Part shown: positions 61,962 through 64,000 of the stretch, in pieces
Numbering within the stretch: the first letter of the stretch is position 1
Layout of the letters: each line of letters starts with the position of its first letter
Source: Deltaproteobacteria bacterium
GTDB taxonomy: Bacteria > Desulfobacterota > Desulfuromonadia > Desulfuromonadales > Geopsychrobacteraceae
Assembly: GCA_024280485.1 (NCBI GenBank)
Contig: JAJRQB010000013.1
Span: 26,178 to 90,177 of the forward strand
Length of the DNA: 64,000 bases
Reading direction: 5' to 3'
The notes under the pieces: generated by a model
What the model saw: only the letters and a program-made list of their open reading frames with translations
Told to the model about the DNA's origin: nothing
Database searches by the model: none
Translations under genes and position numbers: made by a program

Positions 61962-63905
61962 TTATCTCCGCGCGATTTCGTTGCTGAGAGAAGGATCAAT
62001 GCTGATTATTGAAACATCGCGCAGTTCCTTCAGTTTATCGCTGATAGCGGAAGATTTTTTCTCGGCCAGCAGGCGATCTTCAATCTTTTTGCGTTCGACA
62101 AGATCAAGTTTTTCCAGATCTGCATTCTCTGTCTTTTTCAGGCTGATGAGGACATAACCATTACCTTGTTCAAAGACAGACTGTCCGAGCGGGTTGTCGG
62201 TAGTTAATGCGAAGGCAGCATCGGAAAGTTCTTGCACAGAGCCAATTCTTGGCACGAAAGCACCATAACTGCTACTGAAGAGCCCTGTCTCTTCGACTTG
62301 GACTTTGTTTGCTTTGGCGGGTGAAGTGAGACTTTTCTTCTCAAGCGCCGCTACGAGTAATTTGTCGGCGGCGACCTTTGCCAAGTCAACGGCTTGGGCC
62401 TTGCGATAAGTTGTTTCAACTGCGGCACGGATTTCTTTTAGCTCAGGAATCATGCTCTTTTGTCGCTCTTTTATGCTGAAAAGAAAAACACCCTGAGTTG
62501 TCTGGACCGGGCGTGCCAGTTCAGCATTTTGCAGGCTGAAGGCAGCAGCAGCAATGTCGGCTTCTCGACCAATGCCATCAATTGCATCGGTGCGGTCGAA
62601 GAGGCCTGTCTCCTTGATGCCGAGATCGTTGGCTTTTGCGGCGGCTTCAAGGTCGCCGCTCTTGCGGTTGATGTTGTAGGCATCCATTGCTTTTTCATAG
62701 GCCAGTTGGCGAGCTTTTTCAGCACGAAGTCCAGTTTTGACTCCATCAAGCGCTTCCGCTAGAGATTTGACCCCCGGTTCGATATATTCTTCCAGTTTGA
62801 TTATGTGGTAACCAAAGTCCGTTTCTACCAGATCGCTGATTTCGCCAGGTTTCATGCCGAATACGGCGTTGTCGAAAGGTGCGACCATGGCTCCCCGACC
62901 AAAATAACCCAGGTCACCACCCTGGGTGGCACTTCCTGGATCATCAGATTTTGCGCGGGCCAGAGTAGCAAAATCCTCGCCTTCGTTCAGTTGTTGAAGA
63001 ATAGAGACCGCCAGGCTGCGACGAACTTCCTTTTGAATGTCATCAGCATCTTTGCCGACCTTGATTAGAATATGTGAGGCCTTGGCTTGCTCTTTGACCT
63101 CAAATAGATCGATGTTGCGTCGATAGTAACGATTAAGATCTTTGTCGCTAAAGCTTGTCACCTCTTTTTCGTAACGTGCAGGCTCAAACTGCAGATAGCG
63201 TAGCGAGATTCTTTCAGGTTGGCGGAAATCTTCCTGTTGTGCACTGAAAAAGGTTTGCAGGGCTTCGTCAGTGACTTCGACTTTGTTTTCAAAACTCGCT
63301 GGCAGGAGCCGCACAAAATTCAGGTTGATCTTATCGTTCTCGGCCCGATAGGAGGCCTCAATCTCTGCAGTGCTGACACTGATATTTTGTTGTAGCTTTT
63401 CGCGTAATTTTTCAACGAGAAGTTGGCGTCGCTGACTGGCTTCAAACTGCTCAGGGGAGATCCGCTCGTAATTGAGGACCTGTATGTACCGATCACGGCT
63501 GAATTTGCCACCCTCCTGAAACGATGGGTAAGCGGCGATAGAAGCGACGAGTTCGTCCTGGCTAATGTCAAAGCCGACCTTCTCAGCTTCCTGCATCATC
63601 AGCGCTTGACCGATTAGCTGATCAATCGCTTGTTGGGGCAGGTTAAGTTGTGCCTCCAGTTGCGAAGTGAAACTTTCTTTATAGATACCCTGATAGAGAC
63701 TGTACAGGTTACTGTAGGCACTCTGGTACTCTTCGTAGGCAATCTCAGTGTCATTGACTTGGAGTGCTGCATTGGCCCCAGTTGGCCCGGTCTCGCCTCC
63801 GCGACCCCAAACCAGGAAAACAGTGCCGACAAAAGCTGCAATAATCACCCAGAAAATGATCCTGACGATGAAGGTTTTTTGTTTGGTACGAATCAGTTGA
63901 AGCAT
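61962..63905 (-). CDS. ppiD: PpiD-like peptidyl-prolyl isomerase chaperone
   Basis: Inner-membrane anchored periplasmic folding factor of 647 residues. An N-terminal helix ([21 protein letters not shown]) is followed by a SurA/PpiD N-domain, a parvulin domain at about 270-375 ([10 protein letters not shown]...[43 protein letters not shown]) and a second, degenerate C-terminal part. AGGAG precedes ATG 63905. Followed closely by purC. About 95 nt upstream to the window end hold no gene. Confidence 0.9.
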   Translation of the reverse strand: MLQLIRTKQKTFIVRIIFWVIIAAFVGTVFLVWGRGGETGPTGANAALQVNDTEIAYEEYQSAYSNLYSLYQGIYKESFTSQLEAQLNLPQQAIDQLIGQALMMQEAEKVGFDISQDELVASIAAYPSFQEGGKFSRDRYIQVLNYERISPEQFEASQRRQLLVEKLREKLQQNISVSTAEIEASYRAENDKINLNFVRLLPASFENKVEVTDEALQTFFSAQQEDFRQPERISLRYLQFEPARYEKEVTSFSDKDLNRYYRRNIDLFEVKEQAKASHILIKVGKDADDIQKEVRRSLAVSILQQLNEGEDFATLARAKSDDPGSATQGGDLGYFGRGAMVAPFDNAVFGMKPGEISDLVETDFGYHIIKLEEYIEPGVKSLAEALDGVKTGLRAEKARQLAYEKAMDAYNINRKSGDLEAAAKANDLGIKETGLFDRTDAIDGIGREADIAAAAFSLQNAELARPVQTTQGVFLFSIKERQKSMIPELKEIRAAVETTYRKAQAVDLAKVAADKLLVAALEKKSLTSPAKANKVQVEETGLFSSSYGAFVPRIGSVQELSDAAFALTTDNPLGQSVFEQGNGYVLISLKKTENADLEKLDLVERKKIEDRLLAEKKSSAISDKLKELRDVSIISIDPSLSNEIARR

Positions 63906-64000
63906 CAGTAAAAAACTCCTTGGAAACCAAGTGATAGAAAGGCTTGAAAACAGCCACGCATGTTAGACCAGCAATCTGTTGAAATGCAATATATATTTCC

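Overview
The window reads as chromosomal DNA of a Desulfuromonadales/Geobacterales-type bacterium (Desulfuromonas, Geobacter and Pelobacter relatives). The signs are a selA-selB-selD cluster whose selD carries an in-frame UGA, a heme-binding P460 protein beside a Geobacter-style porin, an Aap amino-acid transporter, HD-GYP and 7TM-HD signalling proteins, and moderate G+C. This is inference from gene content; no species marker is present.

Left part (1-32 kb). Genes 15-2201 form a minus-strand arsenic cassette: arsM methyltransferase, aquaglyceroporin and glutaredoxin. A secreted FG-GAP/VCBS protein, a porin, a 47-residue lipoprotein (5932-6075) and a cytochrome P460 follow. Next comes a stress or nitrogen-oxide type set: Crp/Fnr regulator, tautomerase, damaged flavoprotein, NrtS, AhpD-like protein and TetR regulator. 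Core genes then follow: ettA, a two-gene HEAT/HD-GYP operon, the phoH-pgpH-ybeY-corC-lnt operon, aapJQMP, a short asparaginase, an acetyltransferase, a DUF1858 protein, a frameshifted PaaI thioesterase, a Na/Pi cotransporter, a Bax-inhibitor-1 protein and a secreted PQQ-type sugar dehydrogenase.

Defense island (32.4-50.2 kb). Two ~185-bp MITE-like repeats in the same orientation (32405-32589 and 49173-49357), with matching terminal inverted repeats, bracket a more A+T-rich segment. It holds a three-gene module (GHKL ATPase, STAS-like DUF4325 protein, PIN nuclease) and a complete type I BREX operon brxA-brxB-brxC-pglX-pglZ-brxL. The right-hand repeat abuts a radical-SAM gene missing its N-terminal half. 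A HEPN/MNT toxin-antitoxin pair lies just outside, between the island and a tRNA-Leu gene. No integrase or tRNA-derived direct repeat was found. The GHKL-STAS-PIN trio resembles a partner-switch regulator wired to an RNase and is the best candidate for an undescribed system.

Right part (50.3-64 kb). tRNA-Leu(CAA), pabC, pabB and tRNA-Ala(GGC) lie on the minus strand. The selenium cluster follows on the plus strand: a small membrane protein, selA, selB, selD with Sec at codon 17 and a nearby SECIS-like hairpin, and a TatA-like mini-protein. The end of the window holds a membrane sensor fused to a DnaQ-type 3'-5' exonuclease, a TPR lipoprotein, purC and ppiD.
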